Assembly: GCA_029959615.1 (NCBI GenBank)
Contig: JASCOD010000002.1
Coordinates: 620,001 to 684,000 of the forward strand
From: Flavobacteriaceae bacterium PS02338
Lineage (GTDB): Bacteria; Bacteroidota; Bacteroidia; Sphingobacteriales; Sphingobacteriaceae
DNA: 64,000 nucleotides
Direction: 5' to 3'
Shown: positions 8,093-16,690 of the stretch, one piece after another
Position numbering within the stretch: position 1 is the stretch's first letter
Layout: each line of letters begins with the position of its first letter
The notes under the pieces: generated by a model
What the model was told of the DNA's origin: nothing
What the model saw: the letters and a program-made list of their open reading frames with translations, nothing else
Databases searched by the model: none
Translations under genes and position numbers: made by a program

Positions 8093-8345
8093 GGTTCGAT
8101 CTGTTGACGTCAATTAGATGTATTCTGTTCTTACCTGCTTCATGTTTCCTTCGTGTCTGTATCGTCTCTGCTTCGACTTTTCTTCGGGAAAATATCAATT
8201 TCGTAGAACTTAAAACGACTATCTCTAGAAGTTGAGTAGAGCTAAACCCCAACCATTCACGAATTAGTCATGGACTATTCTCGGACTTAACCTAAACACA
8301 AGTCGCTATAAGGTCGCTATAAGGTCACTATAAGGTCGCTATAAC
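8093..8345 (-). repeat. Array of degenerate 11-bp tandem repeats
   Basis: Reading the minus strand in steps of 11 gives 23 rows. 8302-8345 holds four near-perfect units (CTTATAGCGAC type). Rows from 8301 to 8203 keep C at column 8 followed by a KA-like dinucleotide (TTAAGTTCTAC, TTTAGCTCTAC, TTAAGTCCGAG). Rows from 8191 to 8093 keep CGA/TGA two columns earlier (AAAGTCGAAGC, AGAGACGATAC, AGACACGAAGG, AAACATGAAGC), so there is one 2-bp phase slip near 8192-8202. 11 is not a multiple of 3 and there is no open frame, so this is a DNA or RNA level repeat. Confidence 0.65.
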
Positions 8346-8604
8346 TCTATAAACAAATAGTGGTTTTAAATCTAGTACTGTGCCTGAATTGGCAAAAGAT
8401 GTTATTAGCTTAAAGATAAGCAAATTATGGCAAATTACAGCTTATCCGCAGATTTATCAGCTATTAAACACTCATTCCCACTACCTAACCTCGGTTCCTT
8501 ATTTCTAGCTAACTCTTACTTTTTCCCGCAGATTTTCGCTGATGTAAACGCAGATTTATTAACTAATTAGCGCTGATTCCTAATACCTGATTACTAACCA
8601 CTTA
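8346..8604. other. Non-coding gap between GH88 gene and the 11-bp array
   Basis: I see no gene here. Around 8438-8462 and 8525-8578 are fragments of the type CCGCAGATTT...GCTGAT...CGCAGATTTATTAA, which look like decayed copies of one dispersed repeat. Nothing else is supported. Confidence 0.4.
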
Positions 8605-9783
8605 CTAAAAATTAAACTTACCTTGATATCTTCGTAGCGCTTCGATGTAATAGTAATCTGCATAGTTAATAGGCACATCAATCTCAGAATTGTTAGGACG
8701 ATGCCCTGTACTGTGTTCTAAAATAAAGCCGTAGTTATTACCGATTTTACTGGTGTAAGCCGTGCTTAAAGAATGTAGAATTTTATCTGCCGCTGCTTTG
8801 TAGCTTTTTGATTTTTTGCTGTATTTCGCTAACTCATACAAGGCTGATGAGGTAACGGCAGCTGCTGATGCATCTCTAGAAACATTTGGTATTTTCGGGT
8901 CGTTATAATCCCAATATGGAATACCATCTGCAGGGGTGCTTTTTTCATTAAGAATGTATTGAGCAATGGCGTCTGCTTGAGCTAAATAAACTGGATTTTT
9001 AGTGTAGCGATAGCATAAGGTATAGCCGTATAATCCCCAAGCTTGTCCTCTAGCCCATGATGATTCGTTGGCATAACCTTGTGCAGTAGTTTTCTTGATG
9101 ACCCCACCTTCGTTTACATCATAATCTACTACGTGATAAGAACTAAAATCTGGTCTGTAATGATTTTTAATAGTGTTATCTGCATGAGTAATGGCTATTT
9201 TATAGAAAGACGAATCGCCAGTAAACTTAGTTGCCTCAAATAACAGTTCCAAGTTCATCATGTTATCGATAATTACTGGATAATCCCATTTATTTTTACT
9301 GTGGTCCCAAGATCTGATCACTCCTACTTTTGGATTAAAACGTGTAGAAAGCGATTTAGCCGCTTGAATAATTACGGAACGATAGACAGTATCTTTAGTG
9401 ACACGGTAGCCATTACCAAATGGACAATAAATCATAAAACCCAGATCGTGTGTACCAGTATTGAACTGTTCTTTTTTGATGTCTTCGGTATATTTTTTTG
9501 CTAGATCTAGCCATTTTCTGTCTTTGGTATATTCATAGAAATACCAAAGTTCGCCGGAAAAAAATCCGCTGGTCCAATCTCTTGAAATAACCATTTTCAG
9601 TTGTCCATTTTCTACAGTACGTGGAGATACTAAATTAGGTTTAACTTTTCTGGCTGAGTCTACATTTCTGATCAATACGTCTGTTTGTTGGGCAGCTATT
9701 TTAAATGCTTTGGAAACATCTATTTTTTGCGCCTGTACTGCAATTGCAGCAAATAGAAGTGCCGCAGTAATTTTTAGTTTCAT
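8605..9783 (-). CDS. GH88 unsaturated glucuronyl hydrolase
   Basis: 392 residues with a Sec signal (cut near AVQAQ, residue 19). Family GH88 enzymes hydrate the C4=C5 double bond of unsaturated uronates left by polysaccharide lyases, releasing a 5-keto sugar. The two expected catalytic aspartates are visible: Asp113 in GTHDLGFM and Asp173 in PVIIDNMMNLELL. The (alpha/alpha)6-barrel hallmark ESSWARGQAWGLYGY follows near residue 245. It is the last gene of a four-enzyme minus-strand cluster with a lyase, which fits its role of finishing lyase products in the periplasm. Confidence 0.92.
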   Translation of the reverse strand: MKLKITAALLFAAIAVQAQKIDVSKAFKIAAQQTDVLIRNVDSARKVKPNLVSPRTVENGQLKMVISRDWTSGFFSGELWYFYEYTKDRKWLDLAKKYTEDIKKEQFNTGTHDLGFMIYCPFGNGYRVTKDTVYRSVIIQAAKSLSTRFNPKVGVIRSWDHSKNKWDYPVIIDNMMNLELLFEATKFTGDSSFYKIAITHADNTIKNHYRPDFSSYHVVDYDVNEGGVIKKTTAQGYANESSWARGQAWGLYGYTLCYRYTKNPVYLAQADAIAQYILNEKSTPADGIPYWDYNDPKIPNVSRDASAAAVTSSALYELAKYSKKSKSYKAAADKILHSLSTAYTSKIGNNYGFILEHSTGHRPNNSEIDVPINYADYYYIEALRRYQGKFNF

Positions 9784-9894
9784 ATGTTTATTATTTTAAT
9801 AATTTTAGTTTGATAATTACTTTTTGCATAGTGATTGATAGATTGCTAATACCCATCCAAAGATTTCTGCATTAAAGTCGAAATGACAGAAAAT

Positions 9895-11400
9895 TCATTT
9901 ATTCGTTCTATCTGCCAATTGTTTAATATACAAGGATGGTATTACGATCACATTACTATTTAAAAGTTGCCAGTTGCCATCAGGTCGGCCTTTCAGTCTA
10001 CCTTCACTCTTTTCTGCTTTAATTCCAATCGCATAGTTGTTTCCACTTACGTAAGGATTTTGTAGTGTAACCTTTCTAGCTTGGCAGTTCCAAAGTACTT
10101 GAGTTACGCCAGCCCAACCATGTCCTGTTCCCCAGTTACCTCGATCTTGTACATTGATATCACCATCTGTAATAATATTATCGTAAAGCGTGCCTATAGC
10201 CCAACGGTGGTGTGGACCAATATCCGCCTTTGCGCTAGTTGCTTTACAATTATAGAATACGTTTGGTCCAGCAACTTTGGCACCAGTTACATAATCATGT
10301 CTACCTTCCTCCGCAACACAATCTCTAACCAAATTTAATTGACCATCGTTATTGAAAGAATATCTCCTACCTCCTTCTATTTTAGATTTTGGAGCTAAAG
10401 AAGTGCAATTCTTTACGGTTACCTGTTTGCTGTAAGTAGCTAGATTTACACAAGAAAAACCAAAATATTTACTCGTTACATTACTTACCCAAGCGTTTTC
10501 TACTCTGTTCAGCCACACGGCATCCCAGGCATGATTTTCATCGGTATCGTTTTGATAGGCTGACTCTAACAACATGTTTTCGATGCCAACCTCGCTAATC
10601 CTACCACTGAAAGTATATTTATAGATTTCTCCTCCACCATATTCTGTTTCCATAGCCATCACTACAGGATTATCGACTGATATTTGATTGCCTTTTATCG
10701 CGGTAATTTTTCTTTCGAAATACAGATTGTAATCCTCCGCTTTCCATTGTAAGGTACCATCACGTGCTTCGATTTGATCCATCTTTAAATCTTGTATCCA
10801 CTTTGTGGTACCCGGACGGAAAATAACAATATCATCTCCTACATTAAAGCCATCCACTTTGTCAACCGTAAATGATTTCGTTCCTACTGGAACATAGCTA
10901 GTTGTAATTTGAACTCTGGTTTTCGGGATTTCTTTAGGTTTACCATTGCCATTTATACTGATTAACTTACGCTGTCCTATTCCTGTCGCAATCAATCTAG
11001 TTGCAATTCCTTCTCCCCTCAACACAATTCCACTAGCGGTGATGTTGATACTTCCTGGGATTTCGTAGGTTCCTTTTTTCAGCAAAATTGCTCCTCTTAT
11101 GCCATCCTTATTTAATGGCAATTTGGCTAATTCATTAATAGCTTCTTGTATTTGCAGCTGATCATTAACTCCGTTTGGCGATAATTCTTTTACTACTTTA
11201 ACCAAAGGGATTTCTTTATTACCTTGATGATAACCCACTGCACTAAAATCTGGAATAATATCTCCCTTTGCGTCAGGTAAATAAGTTAACCTACCATCTT
11301 TGGCAAGCTTTATTAAATTAGATTGCCATTGCTGCGCCGATACCATTGAAAATGATACGGAAAGAAAGATGCCAGCAAGTAAAGCAGATTTGATGTTCAT
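9895..11400 (-). CDS. Secreted right-handed beta-helix protein, candidate polysaccharide lyase or hydrolase
   Basis: 501 residues with a Sec signal (ending FSMVSAQ). After an N-terminal region with DGRLTYLPDAKGDIIPDFS, it shows the start of a pectate-lyase-superfamily beta-helix (QIQEAINELA ... GAILLKKGTYEIPGSINI ... GIVLRGEG), many V/N-rich rungs, and a conserved-looking GPHHRW motif near residue 398. I cannot place it in a numbered PL or GH family. Its stop is 1 nt from the stop-start junction with the PL38-like gene upstream, so they are co-transcribed. The context points to uronic-acid-rich glycan breakdown. Confidence 0.82.
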   Translation of the reverse strand: MNIKSALLAGIFLSVSFSMVSAQQWQSNLIKLAKDGRLTYLPDAKGDIIPDFSAVGYHQGNKEIPLVKVVKELSPNGVNDQLQIQEAINELAKLPLNKDGIRGAILLKKGTYEIPGSINITASGIVLRGEGIATRLIATGIGQRKLISINGNGKPKEIPKTRVQITTSYVPVGTKSFTVDKVDGFNVGDDIVIFRPGTTKWIQDLKMDQIEARDGTLQWKAEDYNLYFERKITAIKGNQISVDNPVVMAMETEYGGGEIYKYTFSGRISEVGIENMLLESAYQNDTDENHAWDAVWLNRVENAWVSNVTSKYFGFSCVNLATYSKQVTVKNCTSLAPKSKIEGGRRYSFNNDGQLNLVRDCVAEEGRHDYVTGAKVAGPNVFYNCKATSAKADIGPHHRWAIGTLYDNIITDGDINVQDRGNWGTGHGWAGVTQVLWNCQARKVTLQNPYVSGNNYAIGIKAEKSEGRLKGRPDGNWQLLNSNVIVIPSLYIKQLADRTNK

Positions 11401-11401
11401 C

Positions 11402-12565
11402 TTATAACCAGATTATTGGATGTCTAATTGGTAAATTCCTGACTACTTCTTCGTTAGTTGGTTTTAAATCTAAGCTTTTCCATGTATTAAACCATGTGTG
11501 TTCGCCGAAGTAGTTTGCTCCGAACAATAAAAATGGCTGAGCTACTGGCCAGTTTTCCCAAAACATGATATCTGGTTTCAAAGGCCATTTCGACTTGTTT
11601 GCAACGTAAGTATAAAGGTAATCTAATCCTCTTTTAATTGAGCGACCATCTGGTGTTTGATAGGTCCATAGGTTATCTTTTGGTGTAGAAAGGATCTGGC
11701 AAAGCATCACCATCGCATCAAGATTAAAAATAGAATAGCCATAAGCTTTGGTGCGAGCTAACTCTAAGGGAAAAGCGCCGTCTACAGCCATTTGATTAGG
11801 CAACAACACATTTTTATATCTTGATCTTAACGAAGATAACATTGGTTGATCATTTACTAATTTAGCAAATGACGCTACTTGCATTGACCAAGTGGTACCA
11901 TGGTTATTCTTCGCATTTTTCTCTGCTATTCCATTTTTACTGGTATTTAACCACAGGATGTAATCGGCAAACCACTTTTTGATACTTTTCAAGCTTGCTT
12001 TATCAAATGATTTTGCTTGTTCCATTACGATGATACCTTGCGCCACTTCCATTAAATGTATGGTATCGATAATACCAATTCCCCTACCGGTATATAAACC
12101 TTTGATAGCTTGCGCATAAGCTAAGTTTGGGTTCATGAATGTTTCTTGATTAACGAACCAAGCTTTCAAATGTATCAAAGCCTGTTTTACATATTTTTCA
12201 TCACCCGTAATTTGATATGCCGATGCTAGTGCACCAACGATTTCACTGAAGCGAATCATCGCATAACGATGTGCTACAAAATTATTAGGATTTGTTTCCC
12301 CATCTCTGTTTACATAAGGACCATCGGGATTAGCTGGATTAGGCCACCAATAATCACCTTCTGAAAAGAAATCATGTTTACCACCTGCACTACGAGGAGA
12401 ACTTTCTGCAGTTACCGTAATTGGCTTTTGTTGCATTGCCCACTCAGCTTCTTTTAAAACCTGTACTTTTAATATTGCAGTGGTTTGTACCCTAAATTTG
12501 TTTTGAGCAAAAGTAGCACTAAATGTTGCAATGTAAAGCAATATGGTAAATAGCAGATTTCTCAT
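11402..12565 (-). CDS. Alginate_lyase-fold polysaccharide lyase, PL38-like
   Basis: 387 residues from the ATG at 12565 (a TTG three codons earlier is less likely), with a Sec signal ending SATFAQ. The DYWWPNPANPDGPYVNRDG motif near residue 71 and the alginate-lyase (alpha/alpha)-toroid pattern are typical of PL38, whose members cut glucuronan or polymannuronate. The expected catalytic set is visible: Asn221-His222 (KNNHGTTW), Arg271 and Tyr275/Tyr277 (LELARTKAYGY). Products would be unsaturated uronate oligomers, the substrate of the adjacent GH88. Family call from remembered motifs; PL5 is more distant. Confidence 0.82.
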   Translation of the reverse strand: MRNLLFTILLYIATFSATFAQNKFRVQTTAILKVQVLKEAEWAMQQKPITVTAESSPRSAGGKHDFFSEGDYWWPNPANPDGPYVNRDGETNPNNFVAHRYAMIRFSEIVGALASAYQITGDEKYVKQALIHLKAWFVNQETFMNPNLAYAQAIKGLYTGRGIGIIDTIHLMEVAQGIIVMEQAKSFDKASLKSIKKWFADYILWLNTSKNGIAEKNAKNNHGTTWSMQVASFAKLVNDQPMLSSLRSRYKNVLLPNQMAVDGAFPLELARTKAYGYSIFNLDAMVMLCQILSTPKDNLWTYQTPDGRSIKRGLDYLYTYVANKSKWPLKPDIMFWENWPVAQPFLLFGANYFGEHTWFNTWKSLDLKPTNEEVVRNLPIRHPIIWL

Positions 12566-12628
12566 GATTTTCAATTGTTAACTCATCAGTAAAATTTGAT
12601 AAAGACACTGAACTTTAGGTTAATAGTT

Positions 12629-12655
12629 ACACATTGGCGAGGACGCCAACGTGTG
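12629..12655. repeat. Intergenic hairpin (CACATTGGCG...CGCCAACGTG)
   Basis: CACATTGGCG-AGGA-CGCCAACGTG forms a 10-bp stem with one G-T pair, in the gap between the GH2 gene and the PL38-like gene. There is no T-run after it on the minus strand, so it is not a classic terminator; it may stabilise or separate the mRNA segments. Confidence 0.5.
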
Positions 12656-12672
12656 ATTCAGAAAATTATATC

Positions 12673-15138
12673 CTATTTCTCTATAGTTAAAAACGCTGTT
12701 GGTAAATTCGTAGAACTCACTGCAACCACACTTTTTTTGTTATTTGTTCTTAGCTTGATGATTGCTCTTCCATTATAAAGCTGAACTTTAGATGAGCCGG
12801 TTGAAGTTCCTTGATCTTTAATTAATTCTCCATCTCCAACTAAATTGAATTTCACCTCATTTGTGGCATCTAAACATAAAACCTTATTTGCATCTAAAGC
12901 TTTTACTTCAATGGTGCTAATTCCTCCAGTTTCACTTACTTTATTAAGTACTAATTGTGTTGGTTTACTCCATTTTTCTGTTTGATATTCTTGAGTAATT
13001 TCATCGGTAATGGTCACTTTTCCTTTCTTAGCTACTACTTTAATTTGATAAGTACCTTTTTGCATAGGTACCGACCACCGCAAACCTGCTGCAGGAAAAT
13101 CTTGACTATTACGTTTCTTTACACCGAAGCTTTTACCATTTACAAATAGTTCTGCTTCATCACAATTGGAATACACTTTTATCATTTTTTCTTCACCTTC
13201 GACACCCCAACGTACAGGCCAAGAATGACCATAAATATGTACCATTGGTGTGTTTGTCCAGTAAGACTGGAAGATATAGAAGGATTCCTTTTTGGTTAAA
13301 TCACGCTCTACCACTCCTTTTTGATTTACATAAGGAACTGGATTTTCAGGACGAATAGGTGTACTGAAATCTTTGAATGGCCAATAAGCTGTTCCCGTTA
13401 ACCAAGACATGGTTTCTTGTTCTTTCAAATGCCAATCAATCAGATTAGCAATATAACTTTCACTCCAATCACCATCTTTACTTACTCTTGCTCCACCACC
13501 ATATAAGGAAGCGTCGCCAGCTCTTTCATCAGCACCGCCACCTTTTTTGACCCGCAACAATGCATTATCTGGATTTTCTGAATGACGACGGGCATGGCTA
13601 TCTCCACCCCACTCTACGTGCAAGAAACGATCTGATTTATCAAACTCTGCTTTTGAAACAGCCTTGTACTCTGTGTAGATGCCACGATACCAGCCCGCCC
13701 AAATAGAAGGCGAATACACATCTACAATATCTCTACAGAAATCACAACGTCTTATGGCTGTATTTCTTGATGGATCCAATTGATGTGATAAATCGTTTAG
13801 TTCCTTCATGTAAGTCCTTATTTTCTCTTTATCGAACTCACTAAAATCGCCTGGCCAATCGTTCTCATTACCCATGCCCCAAATGATGATCGATGGATGG
13901 TTGTAATGCTGTTCAATCATATTGGTAAGCATTCTTTTACCTTGCTCCTGATAAACTGTACCACCTAAACCACCACGGCACCACGGAATTTCTTCCCACA
14001 CCAAAATCCCCAGACTATCACAGAGGTCTAAAATAATACGGGATTGCTGATAATGTCCTAATCGGATAAAATTAACGCCCATTTCTTTCATCATTTTCAT
14101 CTCAGTGACCATCATTTCTTCGGTCATTGCTGCAGCTACGCCAGCGTGATCTTCATGTCTATGTGTACCACGCAATAACACTCGCTTACCATTTAAGGTA
14201 AACGGTCCTTTCTTCACAAATTCGAAATGTCTGAAACCTATTTTTTGGGTGGTAGTGTAAGTTTGTGTGTTAGCGGTTAAACTTACTTTAACTTCATATT
14301 GTTGTGGTGTTTCTATTGACCACAATTTTGGCGACTTTACGTTGGTTTCCACTAATAATTCATCGCCACTAAAGTTTGTAATGCTTTTATCAGAAGTAAA
14401 TATTATTTTTCCATTTGGGTCTATCAAATCAATTTTTGCTGTAGCAGCTTTTAAACCATCCTGATTTAGAAATCGAGTCTTAAGTGTTAGTTTCCCTAGA
14501 ATTCCTTTAGCATCTATCGTTGCATGAGCAAAAACTTTGTCAATTGCCAATTGAGGGTTATAAATCAAGTTCAAGTACCGATAAATTCCTCCGTAAATAT
14601 TGAAATCAGACAAGCTAGAAGGCATCATTTCTAAATCTCTGGAATTATCGCAACGAATAACTACCGGAATTTTGCCTTTGAACTGCGCTTGAAATAAAGG
14701 CAATTTTTTGAATGTGGCAACAGCATCGGTAATATCTGCCGTCCATTCATCGTAACCACCTACATGTTCGGCTACTTTAATATTGTGAATATAAACTTCA
14801 GTTTTTTGGCCAGCTCCTTCAAAATGCAATAGCGTTCTACCGTTTGTATAAGGATTTTCGACATTGATATTGGTTCTGTACCAACCAGGCCCCTGATAAT
14901 AATTCACATCAGGATCTACTGCATCTACCGCATTAAAACAATGCGGTAAATTTACTTTCTGCCAAAATGGAAGCTCTTCTGGATTTCCTTTTCCAACAGG
15001 ACGTATGGCTTCCCAAATACCGCCCAAATCTTGTTTTACGAATTCCCAGCCCGTATTTAAACGTGTAGAGGTTTGTGCTTGTATAAACTGGCTTAAACTA
15101 ATTGAAAATATAAATATCAATTTCAGTCTTTTGTACAT
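12673..15138 (-). CDS. GH2 glycoside hydrolase (beta-glucuronidase/beta-galactosidase type)
   Basis: 821 residues with a Sec signal (FSISLSQFIQAQ). GH2 order is clear: jelly-roll N-domain (GPGWYRTNI, HFEGAGQKTEVYIHN), Ig-like domain, TIM barrel (GFRHFEFVKKG, LRGTHRHEDHAG, GVNFIRLGHYQQ), acid/base Glu425 in GMGNENDW and nucleophile Glu509 in HVEWGGD, then C-terminal Ig-like domains (VNQKGVVERDL, VKVYSNCDEAELFVNG). Expected to remove a beta-linked terminal sugar in the periplasm; exact sugar unknown, but GH88 and lyase neighbours favour a uronic-acid glycan. First gene of the four-enzyme cluster. Confidence 0.9.
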   Translation of the reverse strand: MYKRLKLIFIFSISLSQFIQAQTSTRLNTGWEFVKQDLGGIWEAIRPVGKGNPEELPFWQKVNLPHCFNAVDAVDPDVNYYQGPGWYRTNINVENPYTNGRTLLHFEGAGQKTEVYIHNIKVAEHVGGYDEWTADITDAVATFKKLPLFQAQFKGKIPVVIRCDNSRDLEMMPSSLSDFNIYGGIYRYLNLIYNPQLAIDKVFAHATIDAKGILGKLTLKTRFLNQDGLKAATAKIDLIDPNGKIIFTSDKSITNFSGDELLVETNVKSPKLWSIETPQQYEVKVSLTANTQTYTTTQKIGFRHFEFVKKGPFTLNGKRVLLRGTHRHEDHAGVAAAMTEEMMVTEMKMMKEMGVNFIRLGHYQQSRIILDLCDSLGILVWEEIPWCRGGLGGTVYQEQGKRMLTNMIEQHYNHPSIIIWGMGNENDWPGDFSEFDKEKIRTYMKELNDLSHQLDPSRNTAIRRCDFCRDIVDVYSPSIWAGWYRGIYTEYKAVSKAEFDKSDRFLHVEWGGDSHARRHSENPDNALLRVKKGGGADERAGDASLYGGGARVSKDGDWSESYIANLIDWHLKEQETMSWLTGTAYWPFKDFSTPIRPENPVPYVNQKGVVERDLTKKESFYIFQSYWTNTPMVHIYGHSWPVRWGVEGEEKMIKVYSNCDEAELFVNGKSFGVKKRNSQDFPAAGLRWSVPMQKGTYQIKVVAKKGKVTITDEITQEYQTEKWSKPTQLVLNKVSETGGISTIEVKALDANKVLCLDATNEVKFNLVGDGELIKDQGTSTGSSKVQLYNGRAIIKLRTNNKKSVVAVSSTNLPTAFLTIEK

Positions 15139-15522
15139 ACGATCTTATTATCTGGTTAACCAATTGTAAGGATGAAGCTACAAAACCCATTCTATTTTCC
15201 AAATAGTTGCTTAATGTAGTATTTACACTATCTTTTATGTAATTAACCTAATTATTAAGAGCTAAAATTATGTCACTACTTTTTTAAAACTTCGAAAGAT
15301 CAATCCTAATAATTAGTAAAAAACTAATAATCAAATATTTAGCATTATTTGATTTATATAAGCGCTTGAGTTAGATTGTAGTCATTTTATGCTAGGTTTA
15401 AATTTAAGCTTTGCAAAAAAAAAAATTCTAAAAACACGGAAACGTTTGCGTAAAGACATGAATTAGCCTATATGTTTGAGCACCCTAGCTAATTCTTCTT
15501 ACTATAAAAAGCTATCAAAATA
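15139..15522. other. Upstream region of the carbohydrate cluster
   Basis: A gap of about 380 nt, very AT-rich and without any gene. It contains the LacI-type palindrome at 15437-15448. Several TAAT-rich direct repeats (CTAATAATTAGTAAAAAACTAATAA) are visible near 15306-15332. It is the likely control region of the GH2-to-GH88 operon. Confidence 0.45.
15437..15448. promoter_or_regulatory. LacI-type operator-like palindrome GGAAACGTTTGC
   Basis: GGAAACGTTTGC is a 12-mer with a perfect AAACGTTT core and a central CG, the form usual for LacI/PurR-family operators. It lies about 300 nt upstream of the GH2 start. No LacI-type regulator is encoded in the window, so it would have to act in trans. Confidence 0.4.
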
Positions 15523-15551
15523 AAATAGCCGATAGATACTATCGGCTATTT
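15523..15551 (-). terminator. Intrinsic terminator after the MaoC-like gene
   Basis: A perfect 13-bp stem (AAATAGCCGATAG / CTATCGGCTATTT) with a 3-nt loop, followed on the minus strand by TTATTTTGATAG. It lies 24 nt past the MaoC-like stop codon. Confidence 0.8.
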
Positions 15552-15574
15552 ACAGGATTATAAAAGTAAATATT

Positions 15575-16036
15575 TTAGCTCATAAAATGGTATAAGAAAA
15601 CTACGTCACCGATAAATGCTGGCTTAGTTTGGTCTTTAATTTCCAATGTAGCATCTAAAACAACTTTAGTTGTACCTCTAAGGTTCACTATAGATTTCAA
15701 TTTAGCTCTTAAACGGACTTCACTATCAACGGTTACCGCTTGCCCGAATTTTAGGTTTTCTATACCATAATTAATTTCCATCTTGAGATTACCTATTTTA
15801 ATGATTTGCTGCCATAAAAAAGGTAATAACGACAGGGTAAGGTAGCCATGAGCAATCGTTTTTTTGAATGGACTGTCGATAGCCGCCCTTTCCGGATCAG
15901 TATGAATCCATTGGTGGTCTAAAGTTGCATCCGCAAATTGATTAATCTGTACTTGTGTAATTTTATACCAATCAGAAATACCCAATTCTTTTCCTAAATA
16001 GGTAGCAAACTCATCGTGGCTTTCTATTCTAATCAT
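15575..16036 (-). CDS. MaoC-family dehydratase / (R)-enoyl-CoA hydratase-like protein
   Basis: 153 residues with the hot-dog fold signature of MaoC-like hydratases: NQFADATLDHQWIHTDPERA carries the catalytic pair Asp40 and His45, followed by FKKTIAHGYLTLSLLP. Expected to hydrate 2-enoyl-CoA or a related thioester in the cytoplasm. Substrate not determinable. It follows the MazG-like gene by 19 nt, so the two are likely co-transcribed, without an obvious functional link. Confidence 0.9.
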   Translation of the reverse strand: MIRIESHDEFATYLGKELGISDWYKITQVQINQFADATLDHQWIHTDPERAAIDSPFKKTIAHGYLTLSLLPFLWQQIIKIGNLKMEINYGIENLKFGQAVTVDSEVRLRAKLKSIVNLRGTTKVVLDATLEIKDQTKPAFIGDVVFLYHFMS

Positions 16037-16055
16037 AAATGTTGTAGTAATAATT

Positions 16056-16520
16056 TTATAATAGTCCTTTAATGTCGGCAGGCGAATAATTAATAGATTT
16101 CAGTGTTTTATCATCACCTTTGCGATATACCAAATATAGGCCTTCAATTTCTTTAAAGTATGCTTCTACATCATCTTTTTGTTTGTAGTAAGCAATAGTT
16201 TGCTCGGCTTCTTCTACTGTTTTACAGGCTTTACTCATGTTAGAGCGATGCACTTCGTTAAACAAAGTTCTAAATTTGGTACCTAGGCCAAATTCTAAAA
16301 CTGCTCCAGCCAACACATATTGCAAGTCGCACAAGGCATCCGCTACCTCAACTAAATCGTCATTTTCCACGGCTTCCTGCAATTCTCTTAGCTCTTCAGC
16401 TATTAAGTCTATCCTTAATTTACTCCTTACCTTTGATGGTATTGCTGCTTGCTCTACAATAGGGTGCTTAAAAGTTTGGTGAAACTCTGCAACTTGGCTT
16501 AATGCACTTAGATCTTCCAT
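16056..16520 (-). CDS. MazG/PRA-PH-like nucleoside triphosphate pyrophosphohydrolase
   Basis: 154 residues of the all-alpha NTP pyrophosphohydrolase superfamily. The metal-binding helices show EELRELQEA (ExxxE) at about 42-50 and EVADALCDLQYV (ExxD) near 57-68. A long C-terminal extension ends in YRKGDDKTLKSINYSPADIKGLL. Likely cleaves a (d)NTP to NMP and pyrophosphate, as in house-cleaning; substrate unknown. Starts the short operon with the MaoC-like gene. Confidence 0.85.
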   Translation of the reverse strand: MEDLSALSQVAEFHQTFKHPIVEQAAIPSKVRSKLRIDLIAEELRELQEAVENDDLVEVADALCDLQYVLAGAVLEFGLGTKFRTLFNEVHRSNMSKACKTVEEAEQTIAYYKQKDDVEAYFKEIEGLYLVYRKGDDKTLKSINYSPADIKGLL

Positions 16521-16654
16521 AGTCTACTTTTTGAAAATGCTAAGGTTTAACAATTTGTGCTGAATAACAAATTTTCTTATCAACACCAAAAGGTTTTATT
16601 CAAAGTGTAAACATTGAATTATCAAAGGATATGCTTTATTCATGAAAGTTTTGA

Positions 16655-16662
16655 TAAATTTG
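16655..16662 (+). promoter_or_regulatory. -7 element TAAATTTG of the TPR kinase gene
   Basis: TAAATTTG fits TAnnTTTG and ends 28 nt before the TTG proposed as the start of the kinase gene, giving a leader of roughly 20 nt. Confidence 0.5.
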
Positions 16663-16690
16663 AGGACTCTACATAAATAACCTCTTTATA

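Noticed and set aside
9895..11400. Assignment of the beta-helix protein to a specific PL family
   Set aside because: The fold and neighbours suggest a lyase or hydrolase, but I see no motif that fixes one of the numbered families.
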